DNA from: Bryopsis sp. KO-2023
Taxonomy: Eukaryota; Chlorophyta; Ulvophyceae; Bryopsidales; Bryopsidaceae
Length of the DNA: 64,000 bases
Assembly: GCA_030272585.1 (NCBI GenBank)
Contig: BSYQ01000002.1
Span: 930,001-994,000, forward strand
Direction: 5' to 3'
The notes under the pieces are model-generated. The model saw nothing but the letters and a program-made list of their open reading frames with translations, was not told the DNA's origin and did no database searches. The position numbers and the translations under genes were made by a program. Shown here in pieces: positions 1 to 11,500 of the stretch. Numbering within the stretch: the first letter of the stretch is position 1; the number at the start of each line of letters is the position of its first letter.

Positions 1-462
1 CCCGGCTGAACTATTCGCAGTCATTGCTATCCTTCTCGACATACCTTGCTATTCTAGGGGTGGCAGACCTGCGCTTCTTGGGTTCTTAACATAACCGTTA
101 AGGTGAAACGTTTCTTAACAACTTCAAAGTGGGAAGTGTTTGGTGGCTGTTCAGCGTTTCTGAATGCTGGCTCCCGTCAGGGGGGGGAGCTTTATCATGG
201 CCAGCAGAGCTGCGACGTTGCCGAACCGCTTCACTTCAAAGCTGGTGTGTTGTCGGAAGGGGTTCTTACACTTACCTCTGTTTGTGTCTGGGGAACCTCC
301 TCTCCCCCTATCTGAATTGAACGAACCAATCTTCTTTGACACTATCGACTGTCCCGGCACCTTGTTCATTTTTTGATCGAAATCATAGTCTATACATACA
401 AAGATCTGTTTATGAGTGCTTCTTTGATTGTTGTGTCGAGATGTCCCCTCTCTGAGCTCATC

Positions 463-713
463 CATCTCGACACAAGATTGATCACCACCAACACTCCATC
501 TGTTTTTCGTTCATGCTGGCGGCGCCTCCCAACACCCAGTAATCCGGGAATCCCCAGCTTGGTATATGGTGCGATGGTAGCGAGCAGCGGCGTAAGAAAT
601 TCGTCTGCCAGGAAAATGGGCGTTCTTTTCTCTTGTCCCCGAACCTTCCCACGCAAACCTGGCAGACGAATTTCTTATGCCGCTCTTCGCTTCCATCGTG
701 TTGTGTCGAGATG
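463..713. repeat. Foldback / MITE-like element
   Basis: The ends are a perfect 13-bp inverted repeat, CATCTCGACACAA at 463-475 and its complement at 701-713. A third copy of the same 13-mer at 431-443 is inverted relative to 463-475, so 431-475 also forms a hairpin. Inside, a 41-bp inverted repeat (572-612 against 658-698) pairs at about 37 of 41 positions around a 45-nt loop. No protein is encoded and I see no convincing target-site duplication. The shape fits a non-autonomous foldback transposon, though a recombination-made palindrome is also possible. Confidence 0.6.
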
Positions 714-790
714 ATCCAACTCGACATCACGTTGGATCAGCTCGACATCACGTTGGATTAGCTCGACTTTGCGTTGGGTCAGCTGACATC
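714..790 (+). repeat. 21-bp tandem repeat, about 3.5 units
   Basis: Three near-identical units with core CTCGACATCACGTTGG follow the foldback element directly; a partial degenerate fourth unit ends near 790. The first unit also contains the inverted pair ATCCAAC/GTTGGAT. The repeat word CTCGACA also occurs in the element's terminal inverted repeat, so the two may share an origin. Confidence 0.6.
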
Positions 791-1960
791 GAGGTAACAA
801 GGATGCTTCCGAAGCAAGAGTCGGCTCTCCTGGAAACCACTGTTGCACCTGTTTTGTCGCACCAACATGCGCAAAACCACATGCTCCTGGTGCACTCCAT
901 TTCAGTGGACGACATCTTTGACCAGTGACGGTTGTTCCGGAGCTTGGCACCGTCAGAGTTCCCAGAGTCCGCTAGTTTTTTTGCTGAATGTTTACCTAGC
1001 CACCGTTTTGTTTTGAACGGGAGAAGAGTTCACGAGTCAAGAAAAGAAATGTTTGGCTCCCATTTCAATAGACAAGCTCTGGAACAACGTCTTATGGGTC
1101 AGGTCATGGCGGTTCTCCACACTTTGTGGGTCCACCAATTATCTCTTTTATATTGACTGCAATCGGTTGGAATCATAGGGCAATAAAGTCTAAGGTTGAT
1201 ATGTTGGATCATTCTAGATCCAGCAGCTTTCGACTTTCCTTTTTGTTTTGGATTGTGCCTCCTCATGCCGTGATGAGCCAAAGATGGTTCTGATAGTTGA
1301 CTTGCAGAATTCTTGCAGAGGCAACTCTGAAAGAGTTCGAGTACCTTTAAAAGGTGTGCTAATTTTTGTCCTAGGTCATGCATCTAACAGAAATATCAGT
1401 ACGAATAGAAGCAACACATAGTTGAATTTTTTCCCCCTAAGCACCAGTTTGGCGTGCCACACTGTTACGGCCGCCACCACTGTAACACACGTGTGCAAGT
1501 TTGGTTGTTATTCTGTTCCTTTTTTGAGTTTGATAAAGCGTTCAATCACAATCAATTTAACAATCGATGCTTATGTCTAAGGAGCCACACAAACAAAGAC
1601 ATTGTTCGTCTTTGTAGACGGAAAATATTTTCTGCTTCTGTCGCAACCAAGCACCAACAATCATTTTGAGTATTTTTTTTCGTCCCTTAAACCTCCCTGT
1701 TGCCCTCGTACCGCATTTCCAAGAGAAGAAAAAAACAATCCAATGTTTTCTTATCTACATGATAAGAAAACCTGATGGATCATGTCGCATCCAAAACCCA
1801 AACGCCACATTTTCAGCACCCATCAAAGACTATCGGGCTTTAGATATGAAACATGTAACGAGCTACTTTCTATCCATTTATTCAATGCATCCAAAACTAC
1901 ATAAAACGAGAGATCCGGGGTCTGGTTCAAGAGGCCACTAAACTCAAAACATCCCTCCAT

Positions 1961-2992
1961 TCATGTAAAATCCCAACTTAAGTAAGCCCCGTTCGTTGTC
2001 ACCCCGATTAGTTTCCTCTCATCACACCACAGCCAAACTAGACTCCAAGAATCTGGATCTGGTACCTTCAATTCCCGAATACAATCTCCTTCTTGAATAT
2101 CCCACACGCTCACAACACCATTTGTAGATCCTAATATCAAACGATCACAAGCAAAAGCGATGCATTTAATAGAATTTGAGTCCCCTCCAATTGTTCTCAA
2201 TTCACTTTTGTCATTCAAATTCCAAAGACGAGCATGGTTGCCACACGCTTTGCTTGCGATCATGGACCCCCAAACAAGAACTTGAAAAACAACAAATTCA
2301 TTTCCATCTAATTCGCCAAGGCAAGTCCTGTCTGCAACATTCCATATCCTAATCGTACTATCCCAGGAACCACTAATCAAGCGCTTCATATCATCGGTGG
2401 AGGACAATGTGAACACACGATTTTTATGTCCACTCAACTCGCTTTTGCACTCCCAATCCTCCTTCCCCCAAAGTTTGATAAGGTGATCATGCCCAGCCGT
2501 CGCTACCTCTTCCCCAAGATCTTCAATCGCCCAAAGAAAGCCGAAATGAGCTTTGATTCGAAACAAAGGATTGGAGCTTTCAACATCCCAAGCACAAAGA
2601 TATCCCTTGCGGTCCCCGCTCAACAAGATTTTATCAATGAATTGGACCGAAACAATCATGCTAACATCCAAGGACACGCGACTTTCTGGTCCAATTTGAG
2701 TATTCCAATAGACGATGGACAAATCACCACCAAGTGCTACAAGGTCATCTTTCCTTGTTGCGCATCTAGTGTACCCTCTTGCCAGATCAGGAGATACCAT
2801 AGGTTCGATTTCCTTCAACCTCCATGACTTCTCGCACCGAAGTCTTTCCGACAAACGGGGGTCCTTGCTTGCTTGCCTCCAAGTGGATGCTACAGAGCGA
2901 GACCTGGCTAGATCCTTTGCTGAGGTTTTCTTGAGGATGCCCTTTATGACATTTAAGGGGAGATTCCACTCAACAAGTGAAGCTCGGTTCAT
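1961..2992 (-). CDS. F-box/WD40 repeat protein A
   Basis: The predicted 343-aa protein has an N-terminal F-box (about residues 10-50; WNLPLNVIKGILKK then VASTWRQ) followed by WD40 blades ending in motifs such as IRIWNV, ARLWNL and VSVWDI. Proteins of this layout usually act as SCF ubiquitin-ligase substrate receptors: the F-box binds SKP1 and the propeller binds the target; that role is inferred here. I chose the ATG at 2992 because it aligns with the paralogues; an in-frame ATG 11 codons upstream (3025) gives 354 aa. A TGCTGTAG acceptor-like site lies just upstream of 2992. This is the most diverged family member in the window. It is transcribed away from the neighbouring gene at 4235. Confidence 0.85.
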   Translation of the reverse strand: MNRASLVEWNLPLNVIKGILKKTSAKDLARSRSVASTWRQASKDPRLSERLRCEKSWRLKEIEPMVSPDLARGYTRCATRKDDLVALGGDLSIVYWNTQIGPESRVSLDVSMIVSVQFIDKILLSGDRKGYLCAWDVESSNPLFRIKAHFGFLWAIEDLGEEVATAGHDHLIKLWGKEDWECKSELSGHKNRVFTLSSTDDMKRLISGSWDSTIRIWNVADRTCLGELDGNEFVVFQVLVWGSMIASKACGNHARLWNLNDKSELRTIGGDSNSIKCIAFACDRLILGSTNGVVSVWDIQEGDCIRELKVPDPDSWSLVWLWCDERKLIGVTTNGAYLSWDFT

Positions 2993-3025
2993 TGCCACCC
3001 TTGGAATCAGTGATCTACAGCACAT

Positions 3026-4134
3026 TGCATCAACAATGTCTAAACAGCCAGCCCCAGGGTTTGGGTGGAAGACAATCCTTGCTAAAGGACAAGAACTACA
3101 TGAAAATCAATATCTCTGAAATATTTTTCAGTCATCACAGCCAAACCAACCTTATATGACCTTATCAAATTACCCCTGTTTTGAAAATGGTTGACGAACG
3201 ACCCCACAGCTGATGCGCAGAAAAAAAAATATAAACAAATAAAAAAACAGCCGACGTTCAGTATGAGGCAAGCCAGCAACACGATGTTTTTTCGGGCTCA
3301 AAGAAAACATCAGACCAACAGAAAAAAAAAATTGCCGTCGTTTTCTCTCAGCGGAAAGGTGAAAAACTCAAAAGAGCAAAGAACAGCGAGAGAAGTAGAA
3401 ACACACTGACACCTTGTTTTTTCCTGCGCGGGACGAAAAAAGTCGAATGTTTTCGAAATGGAAGCCGCTGACCCCAGTTTTTCTCCGTCTGAGCAGCGTG
3501 TTCGGCTCGCGCAATGTGTGCCAAAGAAGCAAACCCTTCAAGAGAGACACTTGGGGACCCACTGAGAATTCACCAGCGTCTGGGAACCAACCGAAACGAA
3601 CCATCACAGGAAGTGACATTCTAAAGACGTCATGTCCCCCTACCAACAGTCGCCATCATGGCCGAAATGATATGGCTGGGTTCAGTTGGGCGTGGAGAGC
3701 TTTTCTTTCTTCGACTTGTTTGCTGGTGGGTGGATTTGTTCCTTCAGGTACGACCTATTGACCTCCAGCTGGCAAGGTGTTGGCGGGAAAAGAGCGCGGA
3801 ATTTTTGGGGAAAGCTTGTGTCTAGCCGGCCGTCGAGAACTGGTGTTTTCTGGGTGGACCCGCTGTCTGCGCTTTTTTTTTCCTGACTTTTCTCGAGGCT
3901 AGCGGAAGGCAAAGCAGGTTTTCCCTTGTTGTTTCTCGCGCTTTTTTCGGTGGGAAAAAAAAAGAACGGGGTCAGCATTTTCTGGGTGCCCGCGTTTTTC
4001 TTCTAAAAGAAGCGTAAACTAAGCTAGGTTCCAAATAGACGTGAAGGGTACTTTTTTTTTAAAGAATTAGCTTTTTTTTTCCCAAGTGCGCCCTGGCCCA
4101 GCACTTCCACCAACGGTTTGTTTTGTATTTCCGC
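3026..4134. other. Divergent intergenic region between F-box/WD40 genes A and B
   Basis: No gene is supported. It contains the 5' flanks of two divergent genes. A block at 3173-3225 (CCCCTGTTTTGAAAATGG onward) reappears diverged at 10494-10545, and other parts resemble the upstream regions of the paralogues near 8.26 and 35.1 kb. This suggests promoter or leader sequence duplicated with the family. Runs of T and A are frequent near 4050-4080. Confidence 0.4.
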
Positions 4135-4185
4135 CGATGCTATAGGCTCTGGCCAGGCATGTCTTGTAATCTATTTTTGGTTGAA
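4135..4185 (+). repeat. Dispersed ~55-bp motif, copy 1 (R55)
   Basis: The core reads GATGCTATAGGCTCTGGC, then CAGGCATGTCTTGTAAT, then TTTTTGGTTG. Near-identical copies occur at 11.2, 11.3, 11.5, 12.1, 13.2, 25.3, 36.2 and 38.5 kb, with a diverged one at 10.75 kb. Here it lies 50-100 bp upstream of the F-box/WD40 start codon and is followed by a TGTAACAG acceptor-like site. Confidence 0.75.
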
Positions 4186-4234
4186 ATTCTCGGCCGTTTG
4201 TTTTCCCTGTAACAGGGGTGGCAGCAGGATTCTG

Positions 4235-5281
4235 ATGGGATCCAGAAAACAATACGAATGGAACTTACATTCGGATCTTATCACTCAGATTCTAGCACCT
4301 TTGTCTGCTAGAGAGGTCGCAAAATGCTCCTGTGTTGCTTCATCGTGGATGGCTGCGGTCCATGATCCAACCTTGAAAGAGAAGGTGGATTTGGAAAAGT
4401 CTTGGAGATGTGGTGATGTGCAGCCCATCACGCTTGGAGATGGTGGTTATCCGAGCTTTTCTGCCATGAGAAGAAACAACTTGATTGGAGTCGGAGGAAT
4501 GGACGGGATCCAAATATGGGACATGACCAAGAGAGAAATCGTGAAGGTTTTGAAAATGGAAAAACGTTGTTGTTCTGTTTGCTTACTTGAGAATATTGTT
4601 CTGGGTGGTGATAAAGATGGTGAGATGTATGTGTGGAGAATGGATGAGAACATTTTGTTATCTCGATTCGAGGCACATTATGGACCGATGAATTGCATTA
4701 TTGGTGTGGGAGACATGGTGGCAAGTGTTGGGGAGTATGGCTTCGATTTATGGAGACAAGGAACTTGGGAGTGTGAAAATGTACTGGAAGAAAACTATCA
4801 TCACATTATATCCGTGGCATCGGCTTATGATGGGAATAGGTTGCTTGGAGGAGATGTCTATGAAGGGATTCGAGTCTGGAATACCTCAACGGGAAAATGC
4901 GTTCAAATTCTTAAGGGACACTCCTCAGGTGCAACATGTCTTTGCGTTCATGAGGACTTGGTCTTGAGCGGAACATTTGACGATGGTGCTAAACTCTGGA
5001 GCCTTGAAGATGGAATGTGCAAGCAAACATTCCCAATGCCCGGAAAGATTGTCTTGTGTGTTGCTATTGACGGCGATCGAATAGCCTTGGGGCTGATGGA
5101 TAATCTCTCTACGGAGGTATCGAGATGCTTTGTGGAAATTTGGGATATTGAAGATAACAAGCTAATCAGAGCTTTTCACATGGAGTATTTTCTTGTGGAA
5201 TTATGTTTACAACGTACTGAGCTCGTTGTAGTCGACTTTGACGGATATATCAGGATATGGAATTTCTTGTCAGATAGTTAG
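4235..5281 (+). CDS. F-box/WD40 repeat protein B
   Basis: A 348-aa protein starting MGSRKQYEWNLHSDLITQIL. The F-box spans about residues 8-45 (LITQILAPLSAREVAKCSCV, then SSWMAA), followed by a conserved linker KVDLEKSWRCGDV and about six WD40-like blades (IQIWDM, MYVWRM, IRVWNT, AKLWSL, VEIWDI, IRIWNF). The start is the ATG matching the paralogues; the frame is open upstream but only from a TTG, and that part is made of the R55 repeat. A likely 3' splice site (TGTAACAG) lies about 20 nt upstream, suggesting a 5'-leader intron. Probable role is an SCF-type substrate receptor (inferred from domain order). It converges on the minus-strand gene at 7001-8017. Confidence 0.88.
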   Translation: MGSRKQYEWNLHSDLITQILAPLSAREVAKCSCVASSWMAAVHDPTLKEKVDLEKSWRCGDVQPITLGDGGYPSFSAMRRNNLIGVGGMDGIQIWDMTKREIVKVLKMEKRCCSVCLLENIVLGGDKDGEMYVWRMDENILLSRFEAHYGPMNCIIGVGDMVASVGEYGFDLWRQGTWECENVLEENYHHIISVASAYDGNRLLGGDVYEGIRVWNTSTGKCVQILKGHSSGATCLCVHEDLVLSGTFDDGAKLWSLEDGMCKQTFPMPGKIVLCVAIDGDRIALGLMDNLSTEVSRCFVEIWDIEDNKLIRAFHMEYFLVELCLQRTELVVVDFDGYIRIWNFLSDS

Positions 5282-7000
5282 ATTTTGGAACGGGTGTTTT
5301 TAATGGGACTCTACATTTTTTCCCCTCGTCTTTGGATTTTTTTGTAAGGATGGTGATGTGCTCTTTTGTAACAAAATCATACAAATTGTGCTAGGAAATG
5401 GATCAAATTGGTTGATCTCGTGTGGCGTTTCACATGCTTGATAGAAAATTGGGAAGGATATAACGAAACATTTTGAAACTTTCGACGACTCCTTGTGTAA
5501 GAACGATTAATTCACAATAGGTGTTTATGCAATGTCTTATCTATGACCGTTCAAAAGATTTATTGTTTTATAATTATTGTTTCTTGTTTATCTTTTAATT
5601 TTCTTAAAAGAAATAAAATTTTTTCAATACACAAATGTAAAATTATGTTGATATTAATATCAAAAGTTATGTTGAGCAAAGATTTGGAAATAGGGTCTTA
5701 AGTATGGGAAACCCTGAAAGAAAAACACCAGTTGAATTTTCCCCCTCTTCTTCCACCTTCATATCAAGTCTTGACTATAAATGGAATCAAGAAGTTGGAT
5801 GTTTTTTTTCTTTTTTTTCAAAAAATATATTGGATGTTATTTGGGTATGTCGAAAATCTTGAGGCTTAAACTGAGATTTTAGGGTTGTGCCTTTGTTTCA
5901 GAAAGATGTTTCGCCCCTTATCAAAAATAGTTCCGCCAAGAGACGTGGTCATATATATGCCTGGACAAAGAAACGTTTGTTTTATTAAAGTTGTCATGGT
6001 CTGACCATGTGACGACTGACGGAGTAACACTCCTAAAAATCTCGTGAGCTGACATGTGACCGTCAGTCTCACTCCCACGCCTTAGGCATTTTCACTAATT
6101 CTAGCGCACTTGTAACAGATCATGATTCTGCTACCCACTCTCCTCACAAATGGCTTTTCTTCACTGCAACTAGATGTAATACCCCATGTTGAAGGCTAGA
6201 AAGCAAGTACAGAGATTTTTTCAGCCGTCTTCTTTATTTCCCTCTTGTAAACGTTTCTCCTGAAGACAATCAGTTACGGTTGTGCCACTGCCACTAGAAC
6301 AAATATCTTCAATGCGAAAAATCTTCCATGGAGAACGATACGTCCTAGTGTGTTTTTCTTTGTTTACAACTATACTAAGAATAAGGAGTGGTGGATTTCG
6401 TTTTTATGATTTCTACACCGATTCAGAAAAGCTTCGTACACGACAGCTGAGGGGGCTCCGGTTCAGTCCTAGCCTTTGTTTTTTGGATGGATTCTAAGCA
6501 TTATGGGTGTTGGCAATCCTAGAAGATTTTGTCTTGCAAACAATTATACAAACAAGCCAATAAAAAAGCAGAATGGGAGAAAACAAGATATCAATATCCA
6601 ACAAATTCAATCCAAACCGATCTCTCCGATAAACTTGAAATCATTTCCCCCTCACTTAATGCCAAAATATCTCAATGGCTATTATGCTAGCTATGCTAGC
6701 AAGTGCAGCGTGTATGTTCAAAAAGGGAAGAATTTCATTTTAAACGAGTCAAAGACTAAAAGAAATAAATGTTTTGGTCGAATTCATATCCTTCAGAAAG
6801 TGGTGAGCTTCAAACTAACAAAGCACACTTACGCGTTCTATCAATTGATTCTTCTCCAGATGCAATTCTTTTACAAAAAGTAAATGTGGAATGTTGTACG
6901 CTTCATTCCTTTGTATTAAGTTTCGAGAAACAGAAAGCACAAGAAAACGACCTTTGGGAGTTTCATGCACCTCCTCCACTGATTCACCCTCCCCTCGTTT
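5282..7000. other. Convergent intergenic region
   Basis: This 1.7-kb AT-rich stretch lies between two convergent F-box/WD40 genes and must hold both 3' ends. I see no credible gene. A 15-bp palindrome, CATGGTCTGACCATG, lies near 5996-6010. AATAAA-like words occur around 5610, but I cannot place the polyadenylation sites. Confidence 0.4.
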
Positions 7001-8017
7001 TCAACATGTCAAGAAATCCCATATCTTAACACTTCCAAGACGGTCAACGACCACAAGCTCAGTATGTTTCAACCACACACTGATAGGGTACCTCTCAATG
7101 TGAAAAGATCTTATCAATTTGTTGTCAATCATGACCCAAATTTGTAATATTCCATTTTTGAATCCGAGTGCCAATCGATCACCATCAAGATCAACACATG
7201 TGACCGAACTTGAAGTAAAGTATGTTTCCTTGCACTCTCCATCTCTAAGACTACAAAGTTTCATGGTCCTATCGGACGATCCGCTTAACACCCAATCTTC
7301 ATGAACAAAAATACATGATAACCCGGAAACGGGTGAGTGCCCTCGAAGAGTTCGGACACATTTCCATGTTGAGATGTCCCACACTCGAATGATTCCATTA
7401 CCGGATCCAACGAGCAAGAGTTCATCGGTGCTAGCCAAACAAGAATGAGATCTTTCCGACAATTCTTGTTCACAATCCCAAGTCCCTTGACTCCATAAGC
7501 GCACGGCGCCATCATCTCCAGCACTTGCCACCATATCTCCGACCTCAACAATAGAGGACACCGTTCCCGTATGTGCTTCGAATCGCGATGATAAAGTATT
7601 CCCCTCGGTACTCCACACACACATGTCACCCCCTATATGACCGCTCAAAACAGCGTCCCCGAGTAAACACAAAGAAGAACAATCTTTCCCCGTTTCAAGA
7701 ACGTTCGAAATTTGTCTTTTCGACATGTCCCATATGCTGATCGAGTTCCTACCACCTGCTGCAATCATATTTCTTCTCCTTGCTGCGTGAGTGGGCCATA
7801 AAGTACTTATTCTGAGAATGATGGGCTTCACATCACCACGCCTCCAAGATCTTTCCAATTCCACTTTTTTCCTAAGGGTGGGATCATCATCGACTGCCGT
7901 CAGCCATCTTGAAGCGACACAGGAAAATTTTGCCACCTCCTTAGCCGAAAAAGGTGCCAGAATTTGGGCGATGATATCCGAAGGTAAGTCCCACTGGTGT
8001 CGGCTCGTGGATTCCAT
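7001..8017 (-). CDS. F-box/WD40 repeat protein C
   Basis: A 338-aa protein beginning MESTSRHQWDLPSDIIAQIL. The F-box is at about residues 9-45 (LPSDIIAQILAPFSAKEVAK, VASRWLTAV). WD40 blades follow, with motifs ISIWDM, MCVWST, VRLWSQ, IRVWDI, MKLCSL, LQIWVM and VKIWDF. The ATG at 8017 is used; the frame extends three codons upstream only to a GTG. A TCCTCCAG acceptor-like site sits 13 nt before the ATG, the same place as in other members. It is most similar to the fragments at 26.96 and 34.5 kb. Expected role is SKP1-binding and substrate recognition (family knowledge; substrate unknown). Confidence 0.88.
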   Translation of the reverse strand: MESTSRHQWDLPSDIIAQILAPFSAKEVAKFSCVASRWLTAVDDDPTLRKKVELERSWRRGDVKPIILRISTLWPTHAARRRNMIAAGGRNSISIWDMSKRQISNVLETGKDCSSLCLLGDAVLSGHIGGDMCVWSTEGNTLSSRFEAHTGTVSSIVEVGDMVASAGDDGAVRLWSQGTWDCEQELSERSHSCLASTDELLLVGSGNGIIRVWDISTWKCVRTLRGHSPVSGLSCIFVHEDWVLSGSSDRTMKLCSLRDGECKETYFTSSSVTCVDLDGDRLALGFKNGILQIWVMIDNKLIRSFHIERYPISVWLKHTELVVVDRLGSVKIWDFLTC

Positions 8018-10363
8018 CAGCACCCATGTCCTGGAGGATAAAAAGATGGCGGATAAAAATTGAACCCTTGTGTCGACGAAAGAACTTGGACAACAGATTG
8101 GACCTTGTTTTGACCCCCAGCCTCAAGAAAAACAACCCTAACGCGCATAGAGTCACAGCAACCCACTTCTTTTCGGGAGCACCCAGCAAACACTGGCCCA
8201 TAATCGACGACACCACTCTCGTATCAAACGAACTGGCAACTGCACTTCCCTTTTTGGGAAACATGTCTTACTTGCTGGGGCTCAAAACGTCCACACAAAT
8301 AATTCGCGCAGCCAGCAATTGTGGCGAAGAGGCAAAAGAACCATGCACACAGCAGAACCCTCCCCCTGAATCTTTTAAAGGAAGTCACAACAAGTACAGG
8401 TCAAAGATTTCGGATAGGAGTCCCAAGGATCCCAAGGATCCCATGATCCGAAAGGATGTGAACGCAATCCCCCCAAAGTCAGCTCCTTCACTCCTTTTAA
8501 AGTGTACCCCTCCAAGGATTCTCAGAGCACACCAGGAGCAGAAGTTAGAGTCGGGCATTCAAGTCAGATCGAACCACTGGTGTCACACTGGGGTTGGGTG
8601 ACGTAGTGCTAAGTTCGTCCACTCGGATTAGTTGAGTTCGTTCAATGTATGTATATCGGGCACTCCGATCCCCGCCCAGAGCTTGCCGCAGCTCCCCAAC
8701 CTTCCCGAAATGCCTAAATGTTAGGCTTTGACACTGAAAAACAAAAAATAAAATGTCGAAATGTCGATGTTCGGTTGAACTGCGTTGCTCGGTTGAACTG
8801 CGTTGATCGGTTGATGGAAATAACCATGCATGGATAGAGGAGTGGAAATTCTCTTAGGTAAAAGAGATAGGAAGAACCCCGTCTAAGTATGGAGAGTTGG
8901 AGTCTCGTAGAGAATATTGCAAAAAAACTGGCTGTAGTGATTTTCGTGGAAACTTGAATGGATGGAATCGTTCTTATTTGTTCAGGGATTTTGCAGACAA
9001 GTCAACAGCTTACACATGTGCACATGAGTCTGCTGCAAAAAAGAAGTGAAATCTCGAACGATTCAAAACAACTTTTTTCCAAGAAGGAAGGAAAGGGTCC
9101 ATGTCCACCCGTTTCTTTTTCTTATAAAACCGCCTGGTCCGAGTTTTCCTGCCCTTGGCGACTCGAGAGCGCTCGATAACCTCGCACAAACAAAGTCAAA
9201 ACTCTCCTTGATTGCTTGGCTAGTCTTCATGAAAATGTGCAACAACACGCAAATTGGTCCCCTTGTTCAGACAACGACGAGCGCCCGCCTCTCTCCTGGC
9301 ACAAGAAAACGTAGTCGAGGCAACCATCCTTTATTGTGTTGAATTTTTTAGTTGTGGGTGCTGTCAAATTTTTCTGGTATAAACCATCAGTCTCCCACAA
9401 TTGAGATTTAAAACAAAATTCGAAAAAGGAAGTAAAATCATGATGGGAGGGGCAACCCCACCCCTGCATCTCAAGTCCTTGTCATCACTACACCTGGCAT
9501 TTGCCACAATCAGAGCCGGAGCAAGATCCTATTTGCAGTAGTTCAAAAAGATTCGGGCTTTGGTTGCTTGCTGCAAGGCATAAATGAGACTGGAAGGGAT
9601 TCCCACAAAGAATTTTTTTTCCCTCGATTGAGCAAGATGTCTTGCTTGAATGTTTTGTAAAGTGGAGTTGTTTTTTTCTCTCCAATCTTTCGAGCTTTCA
9701 TATGTTGCACACGAAAGCTATTTAAAAAGGCGCTTAATCCCGCCACTTATTCTCACGCACGTTCGCAATATGTATCTAATATATATTTGTTTCTTTGTTT
9801 GCTCGTGCTCTTGAGGCTGGATCGACACCTTCTAATCCAAGGGCAACCTGGCATGCCTTTTCAGCAGTCATTCGAAAAGAACCTTTCCTTTTCTTTTTCT
9901 TGTCGACACTCTCCAACATCGTTCCACTGAGCGACTTGCCTCAGCAATACTGCGGCTCGCAACCTCCTCTGGTACTTGACGCAGGTCCAACATTGAAGCT
10001 CCCTTTCTTGTCCCTTTGCTCCCCTGATGGGAAAACTTTCTCAACCGCCTTCCCTCCCAGCAGAATGCACGTAACGCCTCACGCCGCCAGCCTTTCGCGC
10101 TCCAACGTGGAGCAGAGTGTGCTTGTGCTGCTTGCCGTCGCTCAGACCACTGGCACCAAGGCCCAAAAGAAATACCAAGGCCCAAAGCCTACCAATGTTG
10201 CAGGGCAAAATTGCAAAAGCCCCCGACCGGGTGCTGCTCTAACATTGCGCTTGGGAAGAGTGAAAAGGTCGTTTGGATTTTGCGTATGCACAGGGCTCAC
10301 GCTTGTGTTGAAGACCGACCTGCAAAGTAAACCTGAAGCACTGACGGTTTCGATTCAGATGGT

Positions 10364-10395
<32 letters not shown>

Positions 10396-10743
10396 TCCAC
10401 AATTGGCCAGGACGTGCGGAAGATCTCGAGCTCCACGGATATACTATACTGCTGGATGCATCACCTTTTCAAATTACTGGGTTTTTTTTAGAACCCCTGT
10501 TTCGAAAATGGTCGACGAACGACTCACAACCGACAAGCAAAAAGTAGGTATTTGCCCAGAATGGCTCGTCATATTTTTTTTTTCGTCGACGCACGACGGT
10601 GAAAAAGAAATGGGGGGTCGCTGTGTGTGTATGTTACAGCCGGTTCAGTGTAAAAGACTCGATTTTATGTTTGGTATGATATTTTCTTGTTGATGCTGGC
10701 TAACCTTGCTGGCTGGTTTGAGGGATTTCTTTTTGTAACATCC
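8018..10743. other. 5' flank of gene C and unassigned sequence
   Basis: No gene is supported. The first few hundred bases upstream of gene C resemble the upstream flank of the fragment at 34.5 kb (for example ACTTGCTG and CGCAGCCAGC around 8265-8320 and 35140-35190). A 250-codon frame at 9795-10547 exists, but its composition is unconvincing and its arginine run comes from the CGG repeat. A block at 10494-10545 is a diverged copy of 3173-3225. Confidence 0.35.
10364..10395 (+). repeat. (CGG)n microsatellite, about 10 units
   Basis: An uninterrupted run of CGG triplets. It would encode polyarginine in the forward frame and polyproline in reverse, but neither frame is convincing as a gene. Confidence 0.9.
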
Positions 10744-10790
10744 CAATGCTTTAGGTTCTATCCTGACATGTCTTGGTAGTTATTTTTTGT
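10744..10790 (+). repeat. Diverged R55 copy
   Basis: CCAATGCTTTAGGTTCTATC followed by CTGACATGTCTTGGTAGTTA aligns to the R55 motif with several substitutions. It is the most diverged copy I found. Confidence 0.5.
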
Positions 10791-11168
10791 GGGATGGATG
10801 TTTTTTTTTTGGTTGCAATAGAGGCTAATTACACAAGTCCGTATTTATGTCCACAATCCATCAACCTCAAACCCAATACTGTTGCAATAGAGGCCTGCAT
10901 GGCTTTTTCCATGTAATATTGATTGATATGAGTCCTTCTTTTTTTTTCTTTTTTTTCTTTGCTTTTCTCGATTTTCAAGTTGCTGGAGTTCAGCATAGAA
11001 TCATAAACATCACCAGAATAATTTTTTCTTAAAGCAAGCAGAAATAAAGATACAAAACTAGCAGAGTTAAAAAAAAAAAAAACCAAAAAACACCAAGAAA
11101 CAGGCATAATATTATCCAAAAAAACAAAAACAAGCCTGCAGCATCAGTCTACTGAACAATAAACCCCA

Positions 11169-11500
11169 CCAACCAATATTACAAAACATGCCAGGCCAGA
11201 GCCTACATACAGCAACGAGAAAAATCGGTTTTCACCTACAAAGAGGATTCCTTGCATAACACAACGCTGCCCTAAAGTTTCGCGCTCAAAAGCTACACCA
11301 AGTGATAATACCAACCAAAAATATTACAAAACATGCCAGGCCAGAGCCTACAGCAACGAGAAAAATCTGTTTTCACATACAAAGAGGATTCCTTGCATAA
11401 CACAACGCTGACCTAAAGTTTCGCGCTCAAAAGCCACACCAAGTGATAATACCAACCCAAAATATTTCTAGACATGCCAGGCCAGAGCCTATAGCATCGG
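11169..11500 (-). repeat. ~140-bp tandem repeat containing R55
   Basis: Two full units (11169-11311 and 11312-11451) and the start of a third (11452 to about 11500) lie head to tail. Each unit begins, on the plus strand, with the complement of R55 (AAACATGCCAGGCCAGAGCC) and then a unique ~90-bp part including AAAGAGGATTCCTTGCATAA. The third unit leads into the R55 copy inside the adjacent secreted-peptide ORF. The units look more than 90 percent alike by eye. Confidence 0.85.

Larger units (their letters stand above)
1..1960. other. No recognisable gene; small repeats only
   Basis: Open frames on both strands here are short, overlapping and resemble no family I know. The only structure I can support is the foldback element at 463-713 and the tandem repeat that follows it. 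The right end borders the 3' end of the minus-strand F-box/WD40 gene. Confidence 0.5.

Noticed and set aside
9795..10547. 250-codon open frame as a gene
   Set aside because: Composition is unlike a conserved protein, the arginine run is a CGG microsatellite, and no ATG near its start or splice support is visible.
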